Source: UMGS1519 sp050951095 | GTDB taxonomy: Bacteria > Actinomycetota > Coriobacteriia > Coriobacteriales > Eggerthellaceae | Direction of reading: 5' to 3' | Assembly (NCBI GenBank): GCA_050951095.1 | Contig: JBMNIQ010000002.1 | Coordinates: forward strand, 434,001-498,000 | Length of the DNA: 64,000 nt | Shown here: positions 1-7,660 of the stretch, piece by piece | Layout: every line of letters starts with the position of its first letter | How positions within the stretch are numbered: the first letter of the stretch is position 1 | The notes under the pieces: model-generated | What the model saw: the letters and a program-made list of their open reading frames with translations, nothing else | Told to the model about the DNA's origin: nothing | The model's database searches: none | Program-made: the position numbers and the translations under genes

Positions 1-749
1 GCCTTCTCCAGGCGGCCGCCGGAGGCGGATTCGTAGTCGAACGCCACGTAGTAATCGGGGGAGGTGGTAAGCGAGCTGTCTTTGGCCATCATGCTCTTGA
101 ACGTGCTGTCTGCCGCGGCTTTCGCCTTTGCCTCGCTGATCAGCTGCGACACGAACGTGGCCTGCTGCTTCGCCTCTGTGGTGGTGATTGCCTCCGTGTA
201 GAAGTACACGCCCACCTTCAGGCCGGCCTTCTTGGCAGCAACGTAGTTCTTGAGGAATGTGCTGTCCTCGTACAGGCCGCCGCTGCCATAACCCTGGTAT
301 CCGCAACGGATGATGATGCCGTCGACGCCAGCGGCTTTGATCTTCTTGAAACTGCACGTGTTGAATTCGGACACGTCGATGACGTGCTTCAGCGCGGCGC
401 TCTTCAGGTCGCTGTTGCGATGCGTGTGCGCCATGCTCAGCGTGATGCCGGATGTCGGGGTCGCGGATGTCGTGGTAGTCGTGGATGCGGCCTTCGCGAA
501 CAACCGCAACTTCGGCGTGGCGGTGCTGCTGCTTGAGCTGCTGGAGCTGCTTGAGCTGTCGGTTGCGGCGGGGGAGCTGCTATCGGTGGCACTGCCGGCG
601 CCTCCCATGACGGCGGCGGCATTCTCCTGCGCGTGCGTTACGGCGAATGCATGGCCGGGCAGCGCGGTCATCAGCGCGAATGCGCTGGCGAAGAGCGCGA
701 TTGCGAACGCAGCGAGAACTGTGCCCTTGCGAGCAGAGGCGTACGTCAT
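1..749 (-). CDS. Secreted GH25 muramidase (lysozyme), N-terminal part
   Basis: This gene runs off the left edge, so only its first ~249 codons are present. It starts at an ATG (747-749) behind AAAGGGGGCAAGG. The protein begins with a signal peptide (MTYASARKG, then a hydrophobic stretch ending near GHAFAV). A linker very rich in Ser, Thr and Ala follows (residues ~45-105). The start of a glycosyl hydrolase 25 fold comes next: HVIDVSEFN, then GVDGIIIRCGYQGYGSGGLYED, then AGLKVGVYFYTEA and DYYVAFDYE. GH25 enzymes cut the N-acetylmuramic acid beta-1,4 bond of peptidoglycan, with Asp in DVS and Asp/Glu in FDYE as catalytic residues. The role here is probably cell-wall remodelling outside the membrane. 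What follows the catalytic domain cannot be seen. Confidence 0.85.
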   Translation of the reverse strand, partial: MTYASARKGTVLAAFAIALFASAFALMTALPGHAFAVTHAQENAAAVMGGAGSATDSSSPAATDSSSSSSSSSSSTATPKLRLFAKAASTTTTTSATPTSGITLSMAHTHRNSDLKSAALKHVIDVSEFNTCSFKKIKAAGVDGIIIRCGYQGYGSGGLYEDSTFLKNYVAAKKAGLKVGVYFYTEAITTTEAKQQATFVSQLISEAKAKAAADSTFKSMMAKDSSLTTSPDYYVAFDYESASGGRLEK

Positions 750-1135
750 CCTTGCCCCCTTTAATGTTCTTGTGGAAGACAATACGGTTTCCATACTACT
801 GCGAAGGGATATGGGGAACGCCTGGTGCCTGCACGAAAAACAATAATGTTCAGCGAAAGAAACAGACAGAAACGCTGCGGTTCAACAGGCATAGGGGGGT
901 ATACTATGTGCCTGTATATTTCGCCGGAGCCTTTGGCAAGCGCCGGCACGAGAAGGGACAAGGTGAATGAAGAACTAGCGATGCCCAACAAGCCCGCACT
1001 ATCACGCAAAACCGCTGATGGCCATGTACGGGTTCAGCATCGCGCGAGCGTTCGTCGTTCCGATAATCTTTTCCGAGTCATCTTTAACGCCAGGCTGTCC
1101 CCCGCATGGCCTCCCATCCTTGAACGGAGGCATCC
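750..1135. other. Divergent intergenic region, muramidase / ABC-F
   Basis: This 386-base gap separates two divergent genes and must hold both promoters. No credible gene is seen. A possible minus-10 (TATACT, 900-905) lies inside an imperfect inverted repeat, CAGGCATAG (886-894) to CTATGTGCCTG (904-914), but no well-spaced minus-35 was found. Confidence 0.4.
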
Positions 1136-2623
1136 ATGCAACTTTCCCTTTCCCACATTACGTATACGTATCCCGTTTCGCCTGAACCTGTGCTGCGCAA
1201 TGTGTCCGCTACCTTTCCTGAAGGATGGAGCGGCATTGTGGGCGATAACGGCAGCGGGAAGACCACGCTCGTCCGCATCGCTTGCGGGCAGCTGTATCCC
1301 GATGCTGGTTCGATTGCGCCCAAGCTTGTATCCTGCTACTGCGCCCAGGAGTCCGCGAATCGGCCAGACAACCTGGAAGACTTTGCCGTCGCATATGACG
1401 CGCTTGCCATGAAGCTGCGTCGAGAGCTGGAAATCGATGACGGTTGGGCCTGGGCGTTCGATGAGCTTTCGGGCGGCCAGCAGAAACGGCTGCAGGTGGC
1501 GTGCGCCTTGTGGATGCAACCTGACGTGTTGGCCATGGACGAACCCACGAACCATCTTGACGCAACCACGAGGCGCGCTGTTGCTTCTGCGCTCACCCGG
1601 TTCTCGGGTGTGGGCTTGCTTGTTTCGCACGACCGCGAGCTGCTTGACCAGCTGTGCTCGCAGTGCCTGTTCGTGGCGCAGGGGACGGCGGTCATGCGGC
1701 CGGGCGGCTATACGCAGGCGGCGGGTCAGGCTGCGCTCGAGAGGCAAAGCGCGGTTCGTGCTCGCCACGAGGCCCGCAAGGAGCGTTCGCGCGTGGAACG
1801 GGAAGCCCAGCGCCGCCGCGAGGAAGCAGACCGCGCTGCCGCCCATCGCAGCGGGCGCGGGATTGCCGTGCATGACAGCGACGCGCGTGAGAAGCGTATG
1901 CGCTACCTTGTATCCGGCCAAGATGGCAAGGCCGGAAAACTCTCGGCTTCCATGGTCGGGCGCTTGGCCGCCGCTGACGAACGACTTGCGGGCATGCGTG
2001 TGGAGAAGCGCTACGAGGGCAAGATCTGGGCTGATGCGCAACCCAGCCGGCGGCCGGTGCTCTTCAGCATGGAGCCCGAGATCCTGCGCCGAGACAACTT
2101 CGCATTATCCGTGCCCGCCTTGCACATAGGAAATGACGACCATATCGGTCTCGTAGGCGACAACGGCACGGGAAAATCGACGCTCGTCGAAAGCATCGTG
2201 GCGCTGCTCCCGCCGAACACGCGCTGCCTCTACATACCCCAGGAACCCGGCGAGAAGCGAAAGCGGGAGACGATTGCCGCCCTGCAGCATCTTCCCAGCA
2301 CCCGGCGGGGCAGGGCGCTGTCGATTGTGGCGCAGCTGAATTCGGACCCCGTGCGCCTGCTTGAGGGCGGCTCGGCAAGTCCCGGCGAAATGCGCAAGCT
2401 CATGCTTGCGCTGGGCATCTTGGAACAGCCCGAGCTCATCGTGATGGACGAGCCCACGAACCATCTCGATATCGGGTCGGTCGAAGCGCTCGAACGCCTG
2501 CTTGCGTCCTGGCCGGGCGCGCTGCTGCTTGTCTCGCACGATGCCGCAATCGTGCGAGCGAGCACGGACATCGTCTGGAAGACGGAGTCCTGCCCTGGTG
2601 GCTTCAGGCTTGTGAAGAAGTAG
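1136..2623 (+). CDS. ABC-F family ATPase (two nucleotide-binding domains)
   Basis: The protein has 495 residues and two ABC ATPase domains with no membrane segment, which is the ABC-F layout. Domain 1 has Walker A GDNGSGKT (~36-43), signature LSGGQQKR and Walker B MDEPTNHLD. Domain 2 has Walker A GDNGTGKS (~341-348), a weaker signature SPGEMRK and a second MDEPTNHLD. A charged Arg/Glu-rich linker (~200-245) joins them. ABC-F proteins act on the ribosome, either as translation factors (EttA type) or as antibiotic-protection proteins (Lsa/Vga/OptrA type). Which one applies cannot be told from sequence alone; the divergent signature of domain 2 and the short inter-domain arm are compatible with a resistance-type member. 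The start is supported by CGGAGG just upstream. The gene converges with the minus-strand TipAS remnant, 4 bases away. Confidence 0.88.
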   Translation: MQLSLSHITYTYPVSPEPVLRNVSATFPEGWSGIVGDNGSGKTTLVRIACGQLYPDAGSIAPKLVSCYCAQESANRPDNLEDFAVAYDALAMKLRRELEIDDGWAWAFDELSGGQQKRLQVACALWMQPDVLAMDEPTNHLDATTRRAVASALTRFSGVGLLVSHDRELLDQLCSQCLFVAQGTAVMRPGGYTQAAGQAALERQSAVRARHEARKERSRVEREAQRRREEADRAAAHRSGRGIAVHDSDAREKRMRYLVSGQDGKAGKLSASMVGRLAAADERLAGMRVEKRYEGKIWADAQPSRRPVLFSMEPEILRRDNFALSVPALHIGNDDHIGLVGDNGTGKSTLVESIVALLPPNTRCLYIPQEPGEKRKRETIAALQHLPSTRRGRALSIVAQLNSDPVRLLEGGSASPGEMRKLMLALGILEQPELIVMDEPTNHLDIGSVEALERLLASWPGALLLVSHDAAIVRASTDIVWKTESCPGGFRLVKK

Positions 2624-2627
2624 GCGA

Positions 2628-2856
2628 TCAGCGGGAAGCGTGCGCGCAGACCGCCTCAGTTAGAAAGACCGTGGCGCCTTCGCCCAGTCGGTCATCGTAA
2701 TACGAGCGGAAGCGCTCGTCGTCTCCATGGGCTCTCGCCAGCATGCAGTGCGCCTCGGCCGTGTAGCGCCCTGCGCCCCAGTAGCCGCGGATCCATGCCG
2801 CGTGCATCTGCGCGAGCTTCGCGCTTCAGGGCATCGAATCTTGCCTTGCCGCTCAT
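2628..2856 (-). pseudogene. TipAS-domain (MerR family) remnant, frameshifted
   Basis: An ATG at 2854-2856 lies 12 bases after the flavodoxin stop, behind GAGG, and opens MSGKARFDALKRE. That frame then turns into basic nonsense and stops early. One frame over, the sequence reads AKLAQMHAAWIRGYWGAGRY, followed by YYDDRLGEGATVFLTEAVCAH, and ends at a TGA (2628-2630). The two pieces together look like the C-terminal half of a TipAS antibiotic-recognition domain. No DNA-binding domain is present. The best reading is a degraded fragment with one frameshift. A short active ORF from the internal Met (about 59 residues) cannot be excluded. Confidence 0.55.
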
Positions 2857-2868
2857 GGTTGCCCTCGG

Positions 2869-3321
2869 TTACGCGAAGATGTCGCTGCGCACGCGGCCGT
2901 TTGCCAACGCGCCCGTTTCGAAATCGAGCTGCGGGTACGTTGCGCGCAAGTCGTTGACGGCCGCGTTCACGCCGCTTCCGCCCGACGTGGCGAACACGTA
3001 GATGCGCTTGCCCGTCAGGTCGTTCTGCTCGATGAATGTATTCACGGGCTTCGGCGCGATGCCCCACCAAATGGGGAAGCCCAGGTAGATGCGGTCGTAA
3101 CCGGCGACGTCCACGGGTGCGCCGGCAAGGGCGGGACGAGCAGAGGCATCGTTGTTCTCACGCGAGCTGCGGCTGTTCGCGTCGTTCCAGTTCAGGTCTG
3201 CGCGCGTATACGGCTGTGCCGGTTCGATTTCGTACAGGTCGGCATCGGCGGCCTTCGCCAGTTCCTTTGCGCGCTTTTCCGTGACGCCGCTTGCGGAGAA
3301 GAATGCTACGAGTGTGCTCAT
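2869..3321 (-). CDS. Flavodoxin family protein
   Basis: This is a 150-residue single-domain flavodoxin. The FMN phosphate loop is FFSASGVTEKRAKELA near the N-terminus, followed by the flavin-contact segment YLGFPIWWGIAPKPVNTF and the C-terminal FATSGGSG. The start at 3321 is preferred over an upstream in-frame Met because AAAGGACACC sits directly before it. It carries electrons to a cytoplasmic partner that cannot be named from the sequence. It lies downstream of an FMN reductase gene and a tetR gene on the same strand, so the three probably form one inducible operon. Confidence 0.85.
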   Translation of the reverse strand: MSTLVAFFSASGVTEKRAKELAKAADADLYEIEPAQPYTRADLNWNDANSRSSRENNDASARPALAGAPVDVAGYDRIYLGFPIWWGIAPKPVNTFIEQNDLTGKRIYVFATSGGSGVNAAVNDLRATYPQLDFETGALANGRVRSDIFA

Positions 3322-3363
3322 GGGGTGTCCTTTCGTGAGATTCAAGATGTTTTCGGGTTTGCG

Positions 3364-3897
3364 TTACAGGTTCCGGCCGAATTCGCACGCTTCATCCAAA
3401 TAGTGCGAACGACTTGTCATGGCCGGCGTGCCGCAGCCGTAGCCCAGCACCTCGCCCTGGTCCTGCAGGCCCAGGTAGCGCACGAGCGTCTGGTAATGCG
3501 CGTCCAGGGCATCGAACGTCCAGTCGGCGGAATTCCATGCAACGGCAAGCAGTGCCGATTTCATGTGCTTGGCAGTCAGGCTGCTGTTGAATGCGCAGAA
3601 GCGGTCGACGACGGTCTTCAGCTGTGCGGTCATGCCGTAGTAGTACAGCGGCGTGGCGAAGACCAGCATATCGGCGGACAGGATTGCGGCGCGCACGGGC
3701 GCCATGCCGTCGTCCTGCACGCATGGGCCCTCATACCCGCAGGCCACGCAGCCGGTGCAGGGATGCACGTTCGCCTGCGCGACGTTGATGGTCGCAACGG
3801 AATGCCCTGCTTTCCGTGCGCCCTGCGTGAACGCATCGACCAGCAGCTGCGTGGAGCCGTCGGCGTTCGGGCTGCCTTGCAACACAACGATTCTCAT
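3364..3897 (-). CDS. NADPH-dependent FMN reductase / iron-sulfur flavoprotein-like
   Basis: This is a 177-residue flavodoxin-fold protein. The N-terminus MRIVVLQGSPNADGSTQ is the FMN-phosphate-binding SPN motif of the NADPH-dependent FMN reductase family. A cysteine cluster, HPCTGCVACGYEGPC (residues ~50-65), is followed by MLVFATPLYYYGMTAQLKTVVDRF. Cys-rich members of this family may bind an iron-sulfur cluster; only the cysteines are seen here. The start at 3897 has the strong site GAAGGAGGACG. The gene lies 42 bases upstream of the flavodoxin gene. Two inverted repeats in its upstream region suggest TetR control. Confidence 0.82.
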   Translation of the reverse strand: MRIVVLQGSPNADGSTQLLVDAFTQGARKAGHSVATINVAQANVHPCTGCVACGYEGPCVQDDGMAPVRAAILSADMLVFATPLYYYGMTAQLKTVVDRFCAFNSSLTAKHMKSALLAVAWNSADWTFDALDAHYQTLVRYLGLQDQGEVLGYGCGTPAMTSRSHYLDEACEFGRNL

Positions 3898-3985
3898 TCG
3901 TCCTCCTTCGACGATGCTCCCGGCAGGCGGCTGGTGCCTTCTTCGCGCGCGGCACGATCGAGCAATGCCGGCGGCCGTTTCTGCA

Positions 3986-4048
3986 GTAACTGAAACTGAC
4001 TCCGTGTCAGTTACAAGTACATAATGAATTATAGCTGACACAATGTCA
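3986..4048 (-). promoter_or_regulatory. Paired TetR-type operators before the FMN reductase operon
   Basis: Two dyads are visible. AACTGAC (3994-4000), 5 bases, GTCAGTT (4006-4012) is nested in a wider dyad GTAACTGA/TCAGTTAC (3986-4014). TGACACAATGTCA (4036-4048) differs by one base from the perfect palindrome TGACATAATGTCA that lies before the tetR gene (4863-4875). Regulation by that TetR is inferred. Confidence 0.6.
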
Positions 4049-4189
4049 ATATAACGAGCGTAAAAATGGCAGCGGATTCGCGGCGGTTGCCGGTTGAGAG
4101 GGACGACGGGGTGAGCGGGCCGTCAGGATGCGAGGTCCGTCAGGATGCGCGATTATCAGGATATGCGGGTCGTTACGACGCGTAGGCGA

Positions 4190-4810
4190 TCAGCCCAGCA
4201 GTTGGAGCAGGCAGCTCTTTGTCAGCTCGTAGACGCTGGTGGCGGGGTGGGAGATGCCGGCGGCGTCCATGGCGCGGCATTGCTTCTCGGTGGGGTTCGC
4301 GTACGCGAACACGCCGCACAGGAACGGGAAGAATGCCAGGCGGAACGTCTCGCAGTCGCTCTTGCCCATCGACGGCAGAAACTTCATCAGGCATTCGTCC
4401 AGGGCGTCCACGGCGCGGCGCATTGCGCGCTTGAAGTCGGCAAGGCGCTCCAGCCGGCTGGCGTCCTCCACTTCGTAGAGGTTCGAGGCCTGGATGCGCA
4501 ACATGGTCTTGCGCCGCTCCAGCGAGTAGGCAATCTCGGACGCAAGCTTCTCCAGGCCAAGTGATTCGTTGTCCTTCGCGATGGCAGAAAGGTCGTTCGC
4601 CCAATAGTCATACTCGCGTTCCAACAGGCCCAGGAATATCTCGCCGATGGTTTCGAAGTAATTGTAGATAGACGGGCGCGAGAGGCTGGTTCGCTGCGCG
4701 ATGTCCTTGATCGTGATGTCCTGGAACGTCGATTCCCGATACAGCGCGTCGCAGGCGTCCAGGATCTCGTCTTTCCTGCGCATGGCTTGTTCTTCGGTCA
4801 TCCTTGGCAT
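4190..4810 (-). CDS. TetR/AcrR family transcriptional regulator
   Basis: This is a 206-residue repressor. An N-terminal helix-turn-helix is seen: TFQDITIKDIAQRTSLSRPSIYNYFETIGEIFLGLLERE, residues ~28-65. A divergent ligand-binding helical domain follows, ending in VYELTKSCLLQLLG. The family binds short palindromes and is released by a small ligand. The start at 4810 fits GAGG nine bases upstream; an alternative start (MRKCEDAI) would add eight residues. A perfect palindrome lies 53 bases before the start and a near-copy lies before the next operon, so autoregulation plus control of the flavodoxin/FMN-reductase genes is likely. Confidence 0.88.
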   Translation of the reverse strand: MPRMTEEQAMRRKDEILDACDALYRESTFQDITIKDIAQRTSLSRPSIYNYFETIGEIFLGLLEREYDYWANDLSAIAKDNESLGLEKLASEIAYSLERRKTMLRIQASNLYEVEDASRLERLADFKRAMRRAVDALDECLMKFLPSMGKSDCETFRLAFFPFLCGVFAYANPTEKQCRAMDAAGISHPATSVYELTKSCLLQLLG

Positions 4811-4862
4811 GATCGCATCCTCGCATTTCCGCATGTGTCCTGCATTGATGATGCGGGATAGC

Positions 4863-4875
4863 TGACATAATGTCA
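4863..4875. promoter_or_regulatory. Palindromic operator before tetR
   Basis: TGACATAATGTCA is a perfect 13-bp palindrome around a central A, in the leader of the tetR gene. It matches the dyad at 4036-4048 in 12 of 13 positions. Confidence 0.65.
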
Positions 4876-5080
4876 AACCTGTAAGCATGAAGCGCGGCTG
4901 GCGGGCGGCGTGCCGGCAGCGCTTTACGCGTTCGTCGCGCTTCGGCACCTGTTCGCTTTTCGGCCGGATGCGGTGGGCGAACTGGGCGAAACGTCTTCTT
5001 CCCGGGCGCTCCGCAGTATAGAATTCTGAAGTGGACGCGCATCTTGCACAATGCAATGCCCGACGAGCGAACGAAAGCGC

Positions 5081-6748
5081 ATGCATATGACTTCTTTGGA
5101 TAGCGATAAGAACGAAACGAACACCCCGAATCCAGCGGCTTCGGATGCCGCGGCATCGGAAGCGGACGCAGCGGCAGGCGACGCGGCTTCGGCCGGCACT
5201 GCCGCCGGCAATGCCGCCGCTGCCGATAAGGACTCGCTCTTCATCGGCGCGGTGCAGGGCCATCAGAAGCGCTACCGGCGCATTGTGGAGTTCACGCACT
5301 CGTCCACGAAGGCTGCGGCGGTCATGCTGGTGGCGGCCATCGTGGCGCTCATCATTGCGAACACGGGCGCGCGCGAGGGCTTCGAGGAGGCCATCCATAC
5401 CGCGGTCGGGTTCGTGGTCGGCGACACGCAGCTGACCATGAGCATCTCGCACGTGATCAACGACCTGTTCATGGCGCTGTTCTTCCTGCTGGTCGGCCTT
5501 GAGGTCAAGTACGAGATGACCGTCGGCGAGCTGACGAACATCCGTGCCGCGCTGCTGCCCGTCATTGCAGCGGTGGGCGGCGTGGCCATGCCCGTTGTGG
5601 TGTACCTGCTGTTCAACGCGTCGTCACCCGAAACCGCGGGCGGCTGGGGCATTCCCACGGCAACCGACATCGCGTTCGCATTGGGCATCATGGCGCTGCT
5701 GGGCGACCGCATTCCCGGCGGCATTCGCGTGTTCCTGTCCACGCTGGCCGTGGCGGACGACATCATCGCCATCCTGGTCATCGCCATCTTCTACGGGCAT
5801 GCGCCCGACCTCATGTGCCTGTTGGGCGCCGCGGTGGTGCTTGCGGCGCTGATCCTGCTGAACCGCGCGCACGTGTACGCGCTGGCACCGTACCTGCTGC
5901 TGGGCGTGGTGCTGTGGACGTTCGTGTACCTGTCGGGTGTTCACGCCACCATCGCCGGCGTGCTGCTGGCGTTCACCATCCCGTCCGGGTCGCGCGTGAA
6001 TCTGCGCGAGTTCGCCGCCTGGTCGGACAAGAAGGTCAATCAGGCAACGGACGCGCTGGAGCCCGAGGAGCCCGTCATCGCGCAAAAGGAGTACCTGCGG
6101 AACGTGCGCAATCTGTCCGCCGTGTCGCGCCAGGTCATCCCGCCGGCAACGCGCCTTGAGAACGGGCTCTACCCGTGGGTGTACTTCGTGATCCTACCGC
6201 TGTTCGCGCTCACGAATGCGAACGTGCACATCTCGGGCGACCTGGGCGCCATTGTGGCATCGCCAGGATTCCTGGGCGTGTTCTTCGGCCTGCTGGCAGG
6301 CAAGCCGATGGGCATCCTGCTGGCAAGCGCGATCGTGGTGAAAAGCGGGTTGGGCGCCCTTCCCGCGCATACCACGTGGCGGCATATGGCGGGCGCAGCG
6401 CTGCTGGGCGGCGTCGGCTTCACCATGGCCATCTTCGTGTCGAACCTGGCGTTCGATTCCGAAGCGGCGACATCGGCGGCGAAGCTGGCCATCCTCATGG
6501 CGTCTGCCGTTGCGGGCATTGCCGGGTTCGCGGTGCTGATGCCCGAGGCGAAACGCGCGGTGGACGAGGACACGGCGTACTTGCGGGTGGGGGCCGACGG
6601 GTCGAACCTGCCGCACGACGAGCGCGAAGAGGAGCGCGAATACAAGCGTGCGCTGGCCGACATGGACGATGAATGCCGGGCGGCATGGCAGCACGCATGC
6701 GAGGATGACGAGCCCCACGAGCTGTGCGTGAAGCTGCGCTCGAAGTAG
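5081..6748 (+). CDS. nhaA: NhaA family Na+/H+ antiporter
   Basis: This is a membrane antiporter that exports Na+ in exchange for H+ across the cytoplasmic membrane. Family hallmarks are GLEVKYEMTVGEL, GIPTATDIAFALGIMALLG (with the conserved Asp) and LAVADDIIAILVIAIFY, whose Asp pair corresponds to the ion-binding Asp pair of the E. coli protein. The later segment GVGFTMAIFVSNLAF is also typical. The core is flanked by an unusual Ala/Asp/Ser-rich cytoplasmic N-terminal tail (~60 residues) and an acidic C-terminal tail of ~70 residues (DEREEEREYKRA). The start at 5081 has GAAAG upstream; an in-frame ATG at 5051 has no ribosome site. A single gene, divergent from tetR. Confidence 0.93.
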   Translation: MHMTSLDSDKNETNTPNPAASDAAASEADAAAGDAASAGTAAGNAAAADKDSLFIGAVQGHQKRYRRIVEFTHSSTKAAAVMLVAAIVALIIANTGAREGFEEAIHTAVGFVVGDTQLTMSISHVINDLFMALFFLLVGLEVKYEMTVGELTNIRAALLPVIAAVGGVAMPVVVYLLFNASSPETAGGWGIPTATDIAFALGIMALLGDRIPGGIRVFLSTLAVADDIIAILVIAIFYGHAPDLMCLLGAAVVLAALILLNRAHVYALAPYLLLGVVLWTFVYLSGVHATIAGVLLAFTIPSGSRVNLREFAAWSDKKVNQATDALEPEEPVIAQKEYLRNVRNLSAVSRQVIPPATRLENGLYPWVYFVILPLFALTNANVHISGDLGAIVASPGFLGVFFGLLAGKPMGILLASAIVVKSGLGALPAHTTWRHMAGAALLGGVGFTMAIFVSNLAFDSEAATSAAKLAILMASAVAGIAGFAVLMPEAKRAVDEDTAYLRVGADGSNLPHDEREEEREYKRALADMDDECRAAWQHACEDDEPHELCVKLRSK

Positions 6749-6812
6749 GCGCGCGAGAAGAAAGCGCGCGCAGCGGGACGCGCGCAAGAAGAAAGCGCGC
6801 GCGAGGAGGCGG

Positions 6813-7385
6813 TTACTCTTCCTCGGGCGGCTCTTCGTCCTCCTCCTTATGCAGGAACACGTGGCGGACGAAGTAGGCCAACGCGAAGATGATGGCGGCG
6901 GCTCCCAGGCCCAGCCACAGCGTGTCGATGCCTATCTCGCCATTCAGCGTATGCCCCAGGAAGTACACGCCCAGCATGATGCAGATCACGCTTGCCAGGC
7001 GCTCTTTCAGGTCATCGAAATCGTGGAATTCCAGCCAGGCGGGCAGGGGGATCTTGTCGGACACGAACAGGCAGATCAGGCCCAGGGAAAGGATGTACAG
7101 CGCCACGGCCAGCAGGAACGAATCGGCGAATTCGATGCATTCCACGCCCAGACGGGTAAGGTCGTATTCGCCGCCGAATATCTCTCCCACCATGGAGACC
7201 ACGTCCACGAACGTGACGATGGAAAGAGCTACCGCGGCTATGAACAGCCCCACTGCCGGAACGCTTGCGATGAATCGGGAATGGCTGGTCATGCGGCGTG
7301 CGGCGACGCGCCGGCGCGTTTCCCGGACGTTTTTCACTGCATCCTGCTTCGCCTCGAGAACATTCTTCCGCTGTTCGGGATCCAT
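6813..7385 (-). CDS. UPF0114 (YqhA-like) membrane protein
   Basis: This is a 190-residue protein with four predicted membrane segments: FIASVPAVGLFIAAVALSIV, FADSFLLAVALYILSLGLICLFV, VICIMLGVYFLGHTL and LGLGAAAIIFALAYFV. The DFDDLKERLASV segment is characteristic of the UPF0114/YqhA family, whose biochemical function is unknown. The C-terminus is acidic (HKEEDEEPPEEE). The start at 7385 is chosen for the strong AGGAGGAAACC site; the longer frame upstream lacks one. It converges with nhaA and no partner gene is evident. Confidence 0.8.
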   Translation of the reverse strand: MDPEQRKNVLEAKQDAVKNVRETRRRVAARRMTSHSRFIASVPAVGLFIAAVALSIVTFVDVVSMVGEIFGGEYDLTRLGVECIEFADSFLLAVALYILSLGLICLFVSDKIPLPAWLEFHDFDDLKERLASVICIMLGVYFLGHTLNGEIGIDTLWLGLGAAAIIFALAYFVRHVFLHKEEDEEPPEEE

Positions 7386-7576
7386 CAAGGTTTCCTCCTC
7401 CTTGTATCGGCTCGTGCCAAGCATACCGTGTTGACGGGAGATTTGCGCATGCCATTTTCGGAACGCATCGGTTGGTACCTGCGAAGACACGAGCACGGCT
7501 GCATGCGAACGGCGGGCGCAGCCACGGCATGAACGGCGGGCGCGGACGCACGCGGAAGGCGTGCGCAGTCACGGCA

Positions 7577-7611
7577 TGAAAAGGCCGGCCCGGGTTTCCC
7601 GAGCCGGCCTT
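7577..7611 (-). terminator. Intrinsic terminator of the permease-dehydrogenase gene
   Basis: A 14-bp stem (7581-7594 with 7598-7611, one G-U pair on the minus transcript) closes a 3-base loop and is followed on the minus strand by TTTTC. It lies 50 bases beyond the stop of the fusion gene. Confidence 0.8.
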
Positions 7612-7660
7612 GCGGTCGCGTGCGGCGTTACTGCCGCTGGTGTGTGCCTTCGCGTGTTCG

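Noticed and set aside
899..906. TATACT as a promoter for the ABC-F gene
   Set aside because: No minus-35 at 16-18 bases was found, so it is kept only as a remark on the region.
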